From: Guyanagaster necrorhizus
Taxonomy: Eukaryota; Basidiomycota; Agaricomycetes; Agaricales; Physalacriaceae
Reading direction: 5' to 3'
DNA length: 64,000 bases
NCBI RefSeq assembly: GCF_019112545.1
Contig: NW_025064935.1
Coordinates: 5,714-69,713 of the forward strand
In this document: positions 46,277 to 57,800 of the stretch, piece by piece
Layout of the letters: every line of letters begins with the position of its first letter
Numbering within the stretch: the first letter of the stretch is position 1
Notes under the pieces: model-generated
Seen by the model: the letters and a program-made list of their open reading frames with translations, nothing else
Database searches by the model: none
Told to the model about the DNA's origin: nothing
Made by a program: the position numbers and the translations under genes

Positions 46277-47509
46277 TCATAACGTATCTAAATCTACAAC
46301 CCAATTCCCCGCCGGGCCACTCTCCGCTTCAGCTTGTCTAGGGCTGTGCGCCTCAGGTTCAGGTGGCGGAGTAAGGTCAAGCTCTATATCCCACACCGGA
46401 CTAGGTGATCTAGGAAGTCGAGCAGGTGGAGACGCTGGTGTCGCTTCTTCCTCTTTACCCTTTGAGCTCGAGTTAGCGGCAGTAGTGGGCTGAGCATTAG
46501 ATTCCCGCTCCTTGATGGTAGAGAGCACGGCAAGCGAGGTGGTAGCATTGTTCCTAAACGGCTTCTCAAAAGCATTTTTGATATTCTTGGTTTTGACCTG
46601 TCCGAATCCAGGTAAATTTTGAAGCTGAGTTGTTTCTGCTTTCGCGATGTTGGCAAAGCTCTGCGATATGAGGGTAAATCGCGTACCAGAATGACAGGGA
46701 TGAGAGGAGTCATACCCCAAATGATGCACGAAGCGTCTCGACGTCCGTCTTGTTGACTTTACTAATACTTGTCAGCGACGTCCGGAGCATAGAAACATAA
46801 TCTCTGTCGGCGCGTTCTTTGATGAGATCTGGGGGCTTGTGTTCGAATTGCTTGAACGTTGAAAGATAATGGCCGGCCTCCTCAAATCTGGATCCATGAG
46901 GGATACAGCGACAGACAGGGTACAAGATGAGCGCACGAAAAGGCCACAACGATAGTGATGTTATTAATGAGACACGTCTGGTTCCTGCAAGTAAATTTCG
47001 GATATTGTCTGAATGTAGAGGCAACTGGCCTTTGTCAACTCTCGTATCGGTTCTTTGTGCTCGCTCTGTGCAGATCGGCTTTCTTGGACCATGATGATGG
47101 GGAAAATGCTCACGATATCTGAGAGAATCAACAAGATCCTTAAATTATAGGAATGGCCCAGTTTTTCGATGCGAATATGGATATATTCAGGATGAAGTCG
47201 ATGGTATTTCAGACTGGATAATACTTTGAAACGATGGCTCCGAATATATAGAATCGCGTACCTAAGAAATAGAACTCCAGTCGTCTTCCCAACCTGGTAA
47301 TCCGCGACAATGTCTCCATACTCTTTGCCGACATTTCGAATGCATTCCAGAACAGGATTGCCGCGCTGTGAAAGGCCTAAGACCAGTATCTAGTTGGATG
47401 ACGGCGCGTTGTTCACCTGTAGAGGATTGAGAATGACGCTATTTCCCAAGCTTGGTACGACAATTGGAGGTGCCGGGGCACTAGCACTGGCAACGGTCCC
47501 ACTCGTCAT
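46277..47509 (-). CDS. ERCC1: DNA excision repair endonuclease subunit ERCC1/Rad10
   Basis: The start is MTSGTVASASAPAPPIVVPS at 47509, followed by the family core GNPVLECIRNVGKEYGDIVA, DYQVGKTTGVLFL and LKYHRLHPEYIHIRI. After LTK comes CLINNITIVVAFS, then FEEAGHYLSTFKQFEHKPPD. A helix-hairpin-helix pair ends it (VNKTDVETLRASFG, AKAETTQLQNLPGFGQVKTK), before a disordered acidic tail. ERCC1 pairs with XPF/Rad1 to cut 5' of DNA lesions. About seven introns; the one after LTK seems to start with GC (GCCAGT) so that LTK joins TCLINN. The stop at 46277 lies 137 bases from the convergent unknown gene. The start faces MCM2 over 354 bases. Confidence 0.93.
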
Positions 47510-47534
47510 GCGAAAGGAGTTAGAGTCAGGTTGG

Positions 47535-47542
47535 TGACGTCA
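47535..47542. promoter_or_regulatory. CRE/ATF palindrome TGACGTCA
   Basis: A perfect eight-base CRE lies 26-33 bases upstream of the ERCC1 ATG. In fungi it is bound by bZIP factors of the ATF/CREB type, often in stress responses. Match and position are seen; function is inferred. Confidence 0.45.
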
Positions 47543-47819
47543 TGCTCAGCAGTAAGTACAGTAAGTAAGCAGTGCATTTTCTACTCAAACCCTCATCGAC
47601 ATCTCCTTCAATTTCCCCGCCGCTCTGTCGATATTTCCACTGCCTTTGAGTACTGCGTGTTTGGCCTGTTCTGCAGAGCATTTGAGTGAAACATCCACTG
47701 TTCCTCGATGCGGTGTGCGAGTAGGATAACCTGCGGTTGCAAGGCGTTTGCCGAGTTGGGCAGAGAAATGAGCGGAAAAGTGTGGGAAATATACGATTGA
47801 AACTCCGCTAAATGGAAAG

Positions 47820-47829
47820 CGCGTCGCGT
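47820..47829 (-). promoter_or_regulatory. Tandem MBF core (two ACGCG in a row) before MCM2
   Basis: The plus strand reads CGCGTCGCGT, which is two ACGCG cores in tandem on the minus strand, 35-44 bases before the MCM2 ATG. MCM genes are classical targets of MBF-type factors at G1/S. Confidence 0.5.
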
Positions 47830-47863
47830 CCGTCGTCTTTTGCCTCTTGTTCTCATCTCCATC

Positions 47864-50800
47864 ATGGTACGTTGCTCATTTTCCGTATATATTAGAGCCT
47901 TCTGACATTTCCTAGTCTCAACATCAGACACCTCGACGTGCAAAAAGGAGACGCGAGCCATCTGCTGATCCTGCATCGTCGCCACCGGTCCAGGCGGCGC
48001 CCCAGCGTCGTCTTTCGCAGTCGTCTCTGCCTCCTTCCTCCCCGCTTGCGCCATTCTCAGACACTGATGATAGTCTTGATGATAGAGATGCCGTTCGGGA
48101 CGTAGAAGATGACGAAGATGACGAAGGAGAGGATCTCTTCGCTGACAACCTTGAGGAGTAAGCTAGCACAGCACGCCACGCGTCTAATCATTCTCTGACC
48201 GCAATTCGTAGAGATTACACTGAAAATGAGCTCCTGGATAAATATTCAGATGCGGGCATCGATGACGACGAAGATCTCGATGAGATATCCGTAGAGGCGC
48301 GCCGGAAAGCCGAATTAGCAATGGCGCGTAGAGACCGCAGGGAACGTGCAGGAAAGAAGGGTACACGCGCAGCGCAACGAAGCCGTGTCCCGGACTTCCT
48401 TTTAGATAATGATATAGATGCCGAAGACGAGACCGATGATGACCTGGGCGTATCCAGGATGAAGAGGCGCACGCGGCGAGTATACGACGAGCGAAGGGAT
48501 GCAGACGATATGGATGGTATTGAAGATGTATGTTCTTTCTCCTCTCTTTTCTGTCTAATCTGTCATTTCTCACTTTACTCACAGGAACTACCCGTGGAGC
48601 AGCTGAGCGACATCAAAGCCAAGTCTATTGTCGAATGGATCGCCAATGAACGCGTTAGACGTTCCATCATCCGTCATTTTCGTCATTTCCTCATGACATA
48701 TGTCGACGAAAGCGGTTCATCTGTTTATGGAGCGCGCATCCGTAACCTAGGAGAAAGTATGTCCCATCTCTCAACCCTCTCATCTCAGCCCCTTATTAGT
48801 CTCCAGCCAATGCCGAATCTCTTGAAATTTCATACCTTCACTTGGCTAATTCTAAGCCTATCCTGGCCTACTTCCTCACCAATTCACCTGTCTCCATGCT
48901 CAATATCTTCGACGAAGTCGCCCTCGCTGCCATCCTCGTGTACTATCCGGCCTACGAGCGCATTCATTCCGAGGTGCACGTCCGTATCGCTGATCTCCCA
49001 TTGAGTTCTTCTCTTCGCGACCTTCGTCGGTCAAATCTGAACAATCTTGTTCGCATTTCTGGTGTTGTCACTCGTAGAAGCAGTGTATTCCCGCAACTCA
49101 AGTATGTCAAATTTGATTGTCGAAAATGTGGAGCCGTCCTTGGGCCGTTTTACCAAGATGCAACGACGGAGGTCAAGGTTAGCTATTGTGCAGTCTGCGA
49201 GAGCAAAGGGCCGTTTCAAGTCAACTCCGAACAGGCAAGTTATTTTCTCCATATTTTACAAAAATAGTGCGCTGAATGTCATCTTAGACGATATACAGAA
49301 ACTATCAGCGTATGACATTACAAGAATCCCCTGGATCTGTTCCAGCTGGTCGCCTCCCTCGTCACCGTGAAATTGTCCTTCTGTGGGATCTCATTGATAG
49401 TGCTAAACCAGGAGAGGAGATCGTGTGTTTGCTCCGTATCGTCACTGGTCTCAATTTTCCTCATCTCTCTTTGTAGGAGGTTACCGGTATCTATCGCAAC
49501 AACTTCGATGCATCCCTTAACTCACGTAACGGATTCCCCGTCTTCTCCACTGTCATCGAGGCCAACCACGTGAACAAGAAGGAAGACCTCTTCGCCGCCT
49601 TCCGACTCACTGAAGAGGATGAGCGCGCAATGCGCGCCCTTGCTCGTGATGAGCGAATCCGCAAGAGGATCATAAAATCCATTGCTCCTAGTATTTACGG
49701 ACACGAAGACATCAAGACGGCCATTGCCCTCTCCCTTTTCGGCGGTGTATCTAAGGATATCAACCACAAATTACGAATTCGAGGTGACATCAATGTTCTC
49801 CTACTTGGTGATCCAGGTACCGCAAAATCTCAGTTTCTCAAGTACGTGGAGAAGACGGCGCACCGCAGTGTGTTTGCAACAGGCCAGGGGGCGTCTGCTG
49901 TCGGTCTTACGGCAAGCGTACGCAAGGATCCGGTGACCAGGGAATGGACATTGGAAGGTGGCGCCTTGGTTCTGGCGGACAAAGGGACATGTCTTATCGA
50001 TGAGTTCGACAAGATGAACGATGCAGATCGGACGTCCATTCACGAGGCGATGGAACAGCAGTCCATCTCCATTGCGAAAGCGGGTATAGTGACGACACTG
50101 CAGGCGCGCTGTGCAATTATCGCTGCTGCCAATCCTATCCGTGGGAGATATAATCCCACGATTCCATTCCAGCAGAACGTGGAGCTGACGGAACCAATTC
50201 TGTCTCGGTTCGATGTTCTGTGTGTAGTAAAAGACAATGTTGACCCTATTATGGATGAGTTGCTGGCGAGATTCGTGGTGGGAAGTCATTTACGGAGTCA
50301 TCCCAAATTTGAGAAAATGTCGGATGAGATGGATGTGGGAACGACGCTAGATGAAGATGTGAGTCGTTTTATGCATGTTTATGATCTTTCGGAGGCTGAT
50401 TGGGTTATATATAGATCATACCCCAGGACGTGCTCCGCAAGTATATTATGTATGCAAGAGAAAAGATACGCCCCAAGCTGTTCGACGTGGACCAAGAGAA
50501 ACTGTCCAAGTTGTTTGCGGACCTGCGTCGCGAGTCGATGGCTACTGGCTCCTACCCGATAACCGTTCGGCATTTGGAGAGCATGATACGAATGGCAGAA
50601 GCAAGCGCAAAGATGGCTCTCCGAGAGTATGTTCGTGCGGATGACATTGACTTAGCCATCGAGGTGGCTGTGAATAGTTTTGTCAGTGCGCAAAAGATGA
50701 GCATTAAGAAGACTTTGCAAAGAGTAAGTCAACATTTTCCCGAGTGATTCTCTCCAACGTGCTGACGATTTTATGCAGGGCTTCAGAAAATACCTTACAC

Positions 50801-51113
50801 AGTCGCGAGATCACGAAGAGCTCTTGGCGTTCTTGTTAGGTCAACTAGTGAAGGACAGGGTGCGGTTCCTCCAGTCGTTGCGCCACCAGCAACCAGAAAT
50901 TGTCACTGTCAAGCTCACGGACTTGGAAGAACGGGTGAGAGAAGGTCCTCTCCGTAATTCAGATAAGCTGACAACTATCTGTAGGCCAAGGAGCACGACA
51001 TATTCGATATCGCTCCTTTCTTGCGGTCAAAACTGTTCTCTACAAATGGATATAAGATGGTCAAGGAGAATGATGGGCAGAACGTTATCGAGAAGAAATT
51101 CAGGATTGACTGA
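47864..51113 (+). CDS. MCM2: Replicative helicase subunit MCM2
   Basis: The coding part of exon 1 is only the ATG at 47864-47866, followed at once by a donor (GTACGTTG). Exon 2 opens at 47916 with [13 protein letters not shown]. The acidic N-terminus contains [12 protein letters not shown] joined to [11 protein letters not shown], typical of MCM2. Then come the zinc finger ([21 protein letters not shown]), [11 protein letters not shown], and the AAA+ core: Walker [10 protein letters not shown], Walker [10 protein letters not shown], sensor [12 protein letters not shown] and arginine finger SRFD. The C-terminal part reads [20 protein letters not shown] and ends [13 protein letters not shown]2 is part of the MCM2-7 ring that unwinds DNA at replication forks. 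About eight introns; stop at 51111-51113. Confidence 0.96.
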
Positions 51114-51210
51114 GCCACTTTTCTTGTAATATTTGTGTATTGTTTTGCTCATGAGATGTGTGTTAATTATGGCTATCCAACTGAGTGGCGAAGTGAAGTC
51201 TAAGAGCGCA

Positions 51211-51892
51211 TTATGACGGAGGTGCAGAGAGCTGGCTGCTTTTCTTTTGAGGCTGCTGTTCAGATTCTGCTGGAACAACGGGTGATGGTGCATCGGCGGA
51301 TGCTGAGGCAGGTGTCTCGTCTTCATCATCTTCCATGATATCTAAGAAGGATTAGAGTTGGCCTCGAGAAGGAACAAGAAAGAAATACCTGGCCCATATA
51401 CATCAGGGTGAGCCCGGAAACAAGTTTGCATCGCCTGAAACTTTTCAACGCAGTTGATACCCTTCGGCTCGTCTTCAGAGTGCACAAAGCAGGAGAAAGC
51501 GACACGGAATTCTTGCCCACAAGGCCCGTGCGCCATTCCACCGAGACATGGGCAGTCCCAGTTTATTTCGCCGGTTTCTGGGTTGTATGCACCTCCGCTG
51601 CCTCCGCTGCTTTCACTCTGCGGCTCTTCCGAGGTTGTTGTTGAAGGTTTCTTTGTATTCTCCTGTATCACAACAGCTGAGGAATCATTGAATGAACGGT
51701 TTTTCTGGCCCATAGGAGAGGCTCACCAGCTTCAGCATCGAGAGCAAGAGGTACATGGGTCGCCCGCCATGCGAGATAAGTAGCGACGGCTGACGCACCA
51801 AGAACAATACTTGCCCTTGAGAATTTGGGCGTCCGTGAGGCGGCGGTGGTATGAAGACAACGATGAAGAGGCAGACGCGTCAGACGGAACAT
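51211..51892 (-). CDS. MIA40: Mitochondrial intermembrane space import protein Mia40
   Basis: It starts [20 protein letters not shown], a mitochondrial targeting leader, followed by a membrane anchor ([16 protein letters not shown]). After an intron (GTGAGC..CTCAG) a Ser/Glu-rich linker leads to the redox motif CPC in [16 protein letters not shown]. Next come the twin CX9C cysteines ([11 protein letters not shown] and [11 protein letters not shown]). A last intron precedes an acidic-proline tail ending LSAPPS. Mia40 oxidises and traps small cysteine proteins in the intermembrane space together with Erv1. The order leader, anchor, CPC, CX9C is complete and standard for fungi. Confidence 0.94.
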
Positions 51893-51970
51893 GATGATAA
51901 ATTACTAGCGTCAAACTCGGCAGGAATGCTAAGCAAAAAGCCTCAAAACTAAACATATGTAAATAGTCTC

Positions 51971-52573
51971 CTATTTCAAATCATTTAGCGCCCGTGCGAC
52001 GATTCCTGCTCCCTCCCCAACTTTCTCCCTCTCCTCCTCTACTACTCTGCCCAATAGCCTCTGAAATCGGTCTGGATGCCACGTCAACTGCGCACTGCGA
52101 ATCCGCTCTTTGCGTGACTGCGTGCCGGGGTATGCGAATATGAAGCTGGCGATAGCAGCAGGAGATATGTCGGATGGCGTGGCTGGCTGGATTCTCTGCG
52201 GCCATGGAATGGAGGAGAATGATAACGACGACGATGACGAGTGAACGGCTTGCCATCGCGCCTGATAGTCTGTCCATGTCATCTTTGGTGGCCTTTCCTT
52301 TGTCCTGGATCTGCGACTTCGTTTCCCCGCGATTCTGCTGGCTATCTCCTCGACGGTCTGTCGGTGCTCGTCAGCACGATGCCTTTCTGCTGCGGCCCGC
52401 TGTTTTTCATCTATACCGGCACCGTAGATCGTCCGCATCTGCTGCTCAAACACCCACTGCGCCGTCGCCCAGCGCTGCTCTTCTACCCAGATGTACGTAT
52501 CCACCATAGACTGCCATGGCTGGGTCTTCCTCTTCGAGTTGGTATACGAGCGCTGCTTTCGTTGGTCTGCCAT
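51971..52573 (-). CDS. NFKBIL1-like protein with J-like C-terminal domain
   Basis: A single exon of 200 codons, MADQRKQRSYTNSKRKTQPW to ARALNDLK. A charged helical first half contains RAAAERHRADEHRQTVEEIA and a basic patch (GKRSRRSRTKERPPK). The C-terminal part has TRKERIR-like SRKERIRSAQLTWHPDRFQR and VGEGAGIVARALNDL, typical of the NF-kappa-B-inhibitor-like 1 family of which the human member is linked to mRNA processing. The WHPDRF box resembles the HPD of J domains. Its stop lies 78 bases before the start of MIA40 on the same strand. Confidence 0.8.
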   Translation of the reverse strand: MADQRKQRSYTNSKRKTQPWQSMVDTYIWVEEQRWATAQWVFEQQMRTIYGAGIDEKQRAAAERHRADEHRQTVEEIASRIAGKRSRRSRTKERPPKMTWTDYQARWQAVHSSSSSLSFSSIPWPQRIQPATPSDISPAAIASFIFAYPGTQSRKERIRSAQLTWHPDRFQRLLGRVVEEEREKVGEGAGIVARALNDLK

Positions 52574-52826
52574 GGTCAGGCTGTTTGGATGATGCTCATG
52601 TAAAGGTGGATGGCAATATATCCTAGCCTTGGATGTGCATGCACACCTCATGCGCGCCTTGCTGCTACCAACGTGGGGGGGACGGCGTCATATCGGCGCC
52701 CTTTACACGTCTCATCTGCTTCGAATGACAATTTGTATCGGCATCGATAACGGAATAGTACACATGCTGTAGCTATTATGTCCCAATAATAAATCACATT
52801 CAATAAATAATCCTGCCTTGGCTCTA

Positions 52827-54186
52827 TCATGTCGAACAGAAGCCTGAATCACTGACATGTTCACCCTTGGTCGAAAGAGCCTCCAATCTTACGGAATCTG
52901 CACAAGTTGGACAGAAGTCGAGTAGAAGAAGGAATGAAGACTCACTAAAATACACATGGGCCTGGGCCTCATGCGCTGTTAGGCGTTCGGCATGGTCATA
53001 TCGTAGTAGTTTATCCAACAGATCCAATGCCTCCCCAGACGCAAGGTGCTGCGTCTCGCTTGTCACATACTCCGTCCAGCCCCGTTTCGTGTAACTGCGA
53101 TCTATGTCAGTCCATCGGTTTCGAGAGAAAAGCACGCACTGACCTCGCCAATAGTGCGTCATTCTCGGTCTCAAAGTTTATATCATACTTCTGGAGGTAC
53201 AGATCAAACTTGTCCGTCCCAAGTGTCTTCAGTATCCTGAGCAGCTGATCACCGTTGTCTGAGCCACGCCAGAAATGTTCTCTCCGGAAGGTCATCGATG
53301 CAAACATACATCCCAGACTCCAAAGGTCGAGACTGTAATCGTACTTGCGGTAGCCCACGAGCAATTCGGGCGATTTATAGTAGCGTGAGCCGACCCGGAT
53401 ATGGTAATCTGTACCAGGATGATAGAATTCGGCAAGACCCCAGTCAATGAGGCGCAGCTGCGAAAGTCGTTGGTTGATCGTTTCAGCAAGCATGACAATG
53501 GCCAACCTTGCGCTGTAGGTGATCTATCATAACGTTCCCCGGCTTGACGTCCCGATGCATGATTCCATGCGAGTGTACAAAATCTAGGGCCTGCAGTCGT
53601 CACTAAAGGGGCCAGACACAAAAGTCGAATCACATACTTTGAGCATTTGGAACATGTACAGCTTGACGTCCGCTTCTACCAAGCGTCCAATGAGCACCTT
53701 CCAATCAACGTTCTCCACATATTCCATGATCAAACTGTGGTATTTTCCCGACGCTGGTGCCACCGCATCAGCGACGCACAGAAAAAAATGTCGGGCAACG
53801 CACGGTCCCGCACGACGTCAATCAATCCCACGACGTTCGGGCCACCAGAGAGGTTCCTGAGCACTTTGATTTCCCGCTTCACTTTTGTCTTCGCAACGGG
53901 TTTGAGCACCTTGATGACACAGACGTCGTTGTTTGCTGTATCGATGCCCTCGAAGACCTGAGAATCATTGAGACTGGAATGTAGCGAGCAAAGCGTCAAG
54001 ACGCACCTCTGAGTACTTTCCACCACCCATCCGTCTCACAATCTCATACCGGTCGGGCGGCGACCACTCAATCGTGGAATTATCTACCAACCATCAGTAC
54101 TTGTCAGGACAGTGCAGGGCAGACGCACCGTAATCATACCACCCCTTCCCCAGGGTGGCGTTGACGCTTGCATATACACGAGCCAT
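52827..54186 (-). CDS. CKA1: Casein kinase 2 catalytic subunit alpha
   Basis: The start is [19 protein letters not shown] at 54186. All kinase motifs are in place over about seven exons: glycine loop [16 protein letters not shown]-type lysine CVIKVLKPV, the basic [14 protein letters not shown], catalytic [15 protein letters not shown] in [15 protein letters not shown] (CK2 has DWG instead of DFG), [14 protein letters not shown], and [14 protein letters not shown]. The last exons give [20 protein letters not shown] and a short tail. CK2 is a constitutive Ser/Thr kinase acting in nucleus and cytosol, usually as a tetramer with two beta subunits. Confidence 0.95.
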
Positions 54187-54836
54187 ATGATGGGGCGCTA
54201 TCGGTGCATTTAAATAATATAGAGACAGAGAAAAAGGGATAGGATATAGGCAAAAGCCTAAGTGCTGTCCGTATCGGTCTTGGTAAATACCAGTAAACTC
54301 CACTTTTCTTTTCCTTTGTTTATCCTTTGTCTCATTCGCCATGGTGAACGTCGCGACACATTTCAATCAAGCAAAAAAGGATTCACTCCTAAGGGACTCG
54401 TGGTTGCTGATTCTTTTGGATATTCTAGATCAGCATAACTGAATCTCATCGAATTCCAGCATCTGTGCCGTGGCAGCCTCATGCCAGTACCAATTCGTTT
54501 CCACGAGTCTATTAGATTTTGCTTTATTTAAGATCAGAACAGATTCCACATGTTGATAATGCCGCGTACAACACAATTGTATACCTAGTTAGAAGCAGAG
54601 TCGTAGAGATTAAGAAAGGCCATAACCAAATCAATAATAGTAAAAAAGAATTCGAAAGGCGGAGGTTCATGCAAAGCGATAATACTGAGCGGAGACATCA
54701 GAGAAAACATACACAGCCTAGAATAGATTTGGTGAGAACGAGCAATTGATTAAAGTCTGACCAATGCATGTTAGCATCCCGACTTCTTTCCCAAGGCTAA
54801 AAGACTTACAGAGAAAAACATCTCCTAACGTTACTG
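54187..54836. other. Intergenic between CK2 alpha and the Sec7 gene
   Basis: The region is moderately AT-rich and has no coding similarity that I can see. It holds the CK2 alpha promoter and the 3' flank of the Sec7 gene. Confidence 0.5.
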
Positions 54837-57800
54837 TCATGATACCCCTGGAGCAGGCGCTCCCACCTGCAGATACGACAACACCAAAGCAATTGAGCTG
54901 TTTTGCAAACACTGCATCTCCAAATCGCGGCCCGTCCACACAGGATGGTCATCTCCGCTGGCATCTTCCTCTGCCGCATCGGTGCTAATCTGTCCGCTAG
55001 ACAGGTCCAGCTCATTTCTGCCCGCCCCATGTCGATGATACACTTGGCTACGCGACTTGGACCTGACATGCATGCTCTCCAGCTTAGGCTTCCTTGTTCC
55101 GCTCAGCTTTTCCATTGCCTTATGGATCTTGGCAATAGGACCAGCCGCCGGCTCAACTAGCGTCTCCTGCAACACCCTGAAAGCCATCACCTCCGTCGCC
55201 CAATGGAACGTCCCTGTTCCCGATGTCTGTGAAGATGAGACATCATCACACCGTCTGCGCAACTCTGCTACCCATTGATGCTTTTTCACCGGATCGTCCA
55301 CACTGAACATATACCGCCTCTTAAGTCCATGGTGGTTTTTAAAGGCAACCTGGAACGTATTGCGCATAAATGCTCTCTCCACAATGACAGTGTTGCTGAG
55401 CGGGAGCCCACTGTATCTCACCGCGTTCGCACCCGACCGATACATGAGCATTGTCTTGGGTCCAAGCGAGACACCCGTCACACGGAAAGAGGCCTCAGAT
55501 GACTTGGCAAACGTCAAAACGGGTGGATCAAAGACCAGCCCTTCCCCGTAAAGATGGAGGCTCAAGTTGGGGTCGGCTTGAGGCAGACGAAGAACAACTG
55601 GCTCAGATTGCCGTCTGTAAGTCAATCGTGCTGGCAGCGGGCGCTTAACGTTTATCGTGCAGTCCAACGAACCCGATGGACGAGCCATGGAAAGGTGTTC
55701 CCGCATCGTCGCGTCAAAAACTTGTTTCAGGACCTCATCAGATACGAAACAACGGATATCAACGCGTCGAAAAGCTTCGATGAACTCGCGGCAGCTGACT
55801 TGTTGTCGGAAAGGTCCTGTAGGGCCAGGCTCTTGCGAGATCCCTCCATGTACAATATCATTCATTTGAATGATTGCACGGACGAAACTTTGCGCGAGAT
55901 CTCTGTCATAGGCAACGATGGCAGCGTTGGCCTCGTACCACCGAATTGCGAAAGCGTCAGCAAGATAGTCAAGGCTGGATCTAGACGAGACGTTTATGGA
56001 GAAAAGAAACGCGCGAAGTGCCCTGTCCAACCTCAAACCCACAAACCCGAAGCTATCGAGAAAGCTTTTCAGTACAAATTTCGATGTCCTCCGAGACAAG
56101 TATTCGCCAAGCTGTTTCCGGTCAAGCTCCATTGTTCTGAAAAGCAACTGACCCAAGAAAACAGGGTCGTCGGGTATTCCCGATTTAGAAAATAGATTAG
56201 AGATCGCCTGGTCGGGGTCTTTGCTGAACTGATGTATGAATGTCCGAAGAATGGGGTTCCTAGGAGGTACAGCATAGCTAGACTTCGACTGCGTTTCTGT
56301 CCGATCGCCGCTGAAACGGAGCTGTTGCAACATAACGACGCTCTTGACCGTAAAAGTCTTGTCGACGGTAGGCCTGTCAATATCTTCATCCTGGATGACT
56401 GGCTTCGCAATAACGAGAATGTCGTTGAACAGGAAGAGGAAGCGATCCTTAACCGTATTGGCGTTCACCACTTGTAGAACAGGGGATGATATGAGGAGTT
56501 TTCGGGCAGGCTCCTCGATAGCAGCTGCCCACATCGGACTTCGCGAGCCCCGAGCCAAATTCTCATCCAATTGTTCTAGGACAATAGGGCCTTGGGGTCC
56601 AGAAGCGTCGGCTGAAGAGTAGTGTGATGATGATATGGAGGATGTCGAAGATATAGAATGAGCCGGGTACTCACTCAATGAGGATGAAAGGTCAGGAGTT
56701 GGGGACAGCAGATCAGGAGGCGAAGAAATGATGTTACTACTACTATGTGAGAGTAACGGCGGAGAAATGGGGGACAAGTCGTCACTTGTTTCTGATGCAG
56801 GAACAACCTTCTTCGCCTTTGGGGTTTCTTCACTTTCTGTGTGCCCCATCCGAGGCGAAGGAGAAAGGGACGAAACTTCCTGAGGAGACACAGTAGTGGG
56901 GAAGGTCGATGATGATTTACCGACAAGAGTACTTGCCGTTCCACTGGTAAGCGATTCTTCGTGGTCAGTTACTATCTCATTGTCTTTCCTAATACGAAGT
57001 AGATCGGAGAAAGAGGCCTTCTTCGATGCACCATCCCCGGGGGAAGACGACGGGGAGGAAAACTTTGACCTTTTGGTGTTCAACCATTTCCGTACAGCCG
57101 GCAGCGTCATAGGCAACTTTGATGTGCTAGATCCGGCAGAAGGAATATTGAAATAATCCTGCTGACTTGACGAAGACGCAATGGGAGGTGAATTGAGGTA
57201 TTGATATCGCATAGCTGTATCAGACGTTTGGTGTCCAATCCTGTACTCGGCACTCAGTTCAACACCTTGAAGTGCATTCAAAGATTTGGCTGACATGGGG
57301 ACCTGTTCTTCCTCAATCCCGCTGCCTAGAATACTGACATCTGGCGTGGATGAAGAGCCACTAATCCTGCCTTTAGCTCGGCGCTGCTCTTCCAGCTTCC
57401 TCATGCCTGGGAATGGGAACAACTTGGAGCTCTGATACTGGGGGTAGTCAAGACCCGAAGCAAGAGGAACAGGCGACACGGAAGGAGTTGTCAATAAAGG
57501 CACCGAAGCCGAAGCAGGAGGTGACTGCATGACTTGAGACTGTTGCAAGGCAAATGTACTCCCATCGTGCTTGTCCATCCTGCCGCTGTTAAGACTCACC
57601 CCACTTTCACGGCTAATGCTGGAATCTGTATGATCCCGACGTTCCCGTGCCCCAATACTATTGGTCCGTGAACGACGTCCGCTACTAGAGCCAGACCTAG
57701 TAAAGCTTTTGATTTTCTCCCAAGTGCTGGTTGAGGCCGTATCTCCACCATTGCGTTTCGATGCATCAGTACCCAATATCCGATCATCCAAATCCATGAA

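Larger units (their letters stand above)
47510..47863. other. Bidirectional promoter region of ERCC1 and MCM2
   Basis: 354 bases separate the two start codons, pointing apart. No reading frame of interest lies inside. Two candidate factor sites are listed separately. Confidence 0.55.
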
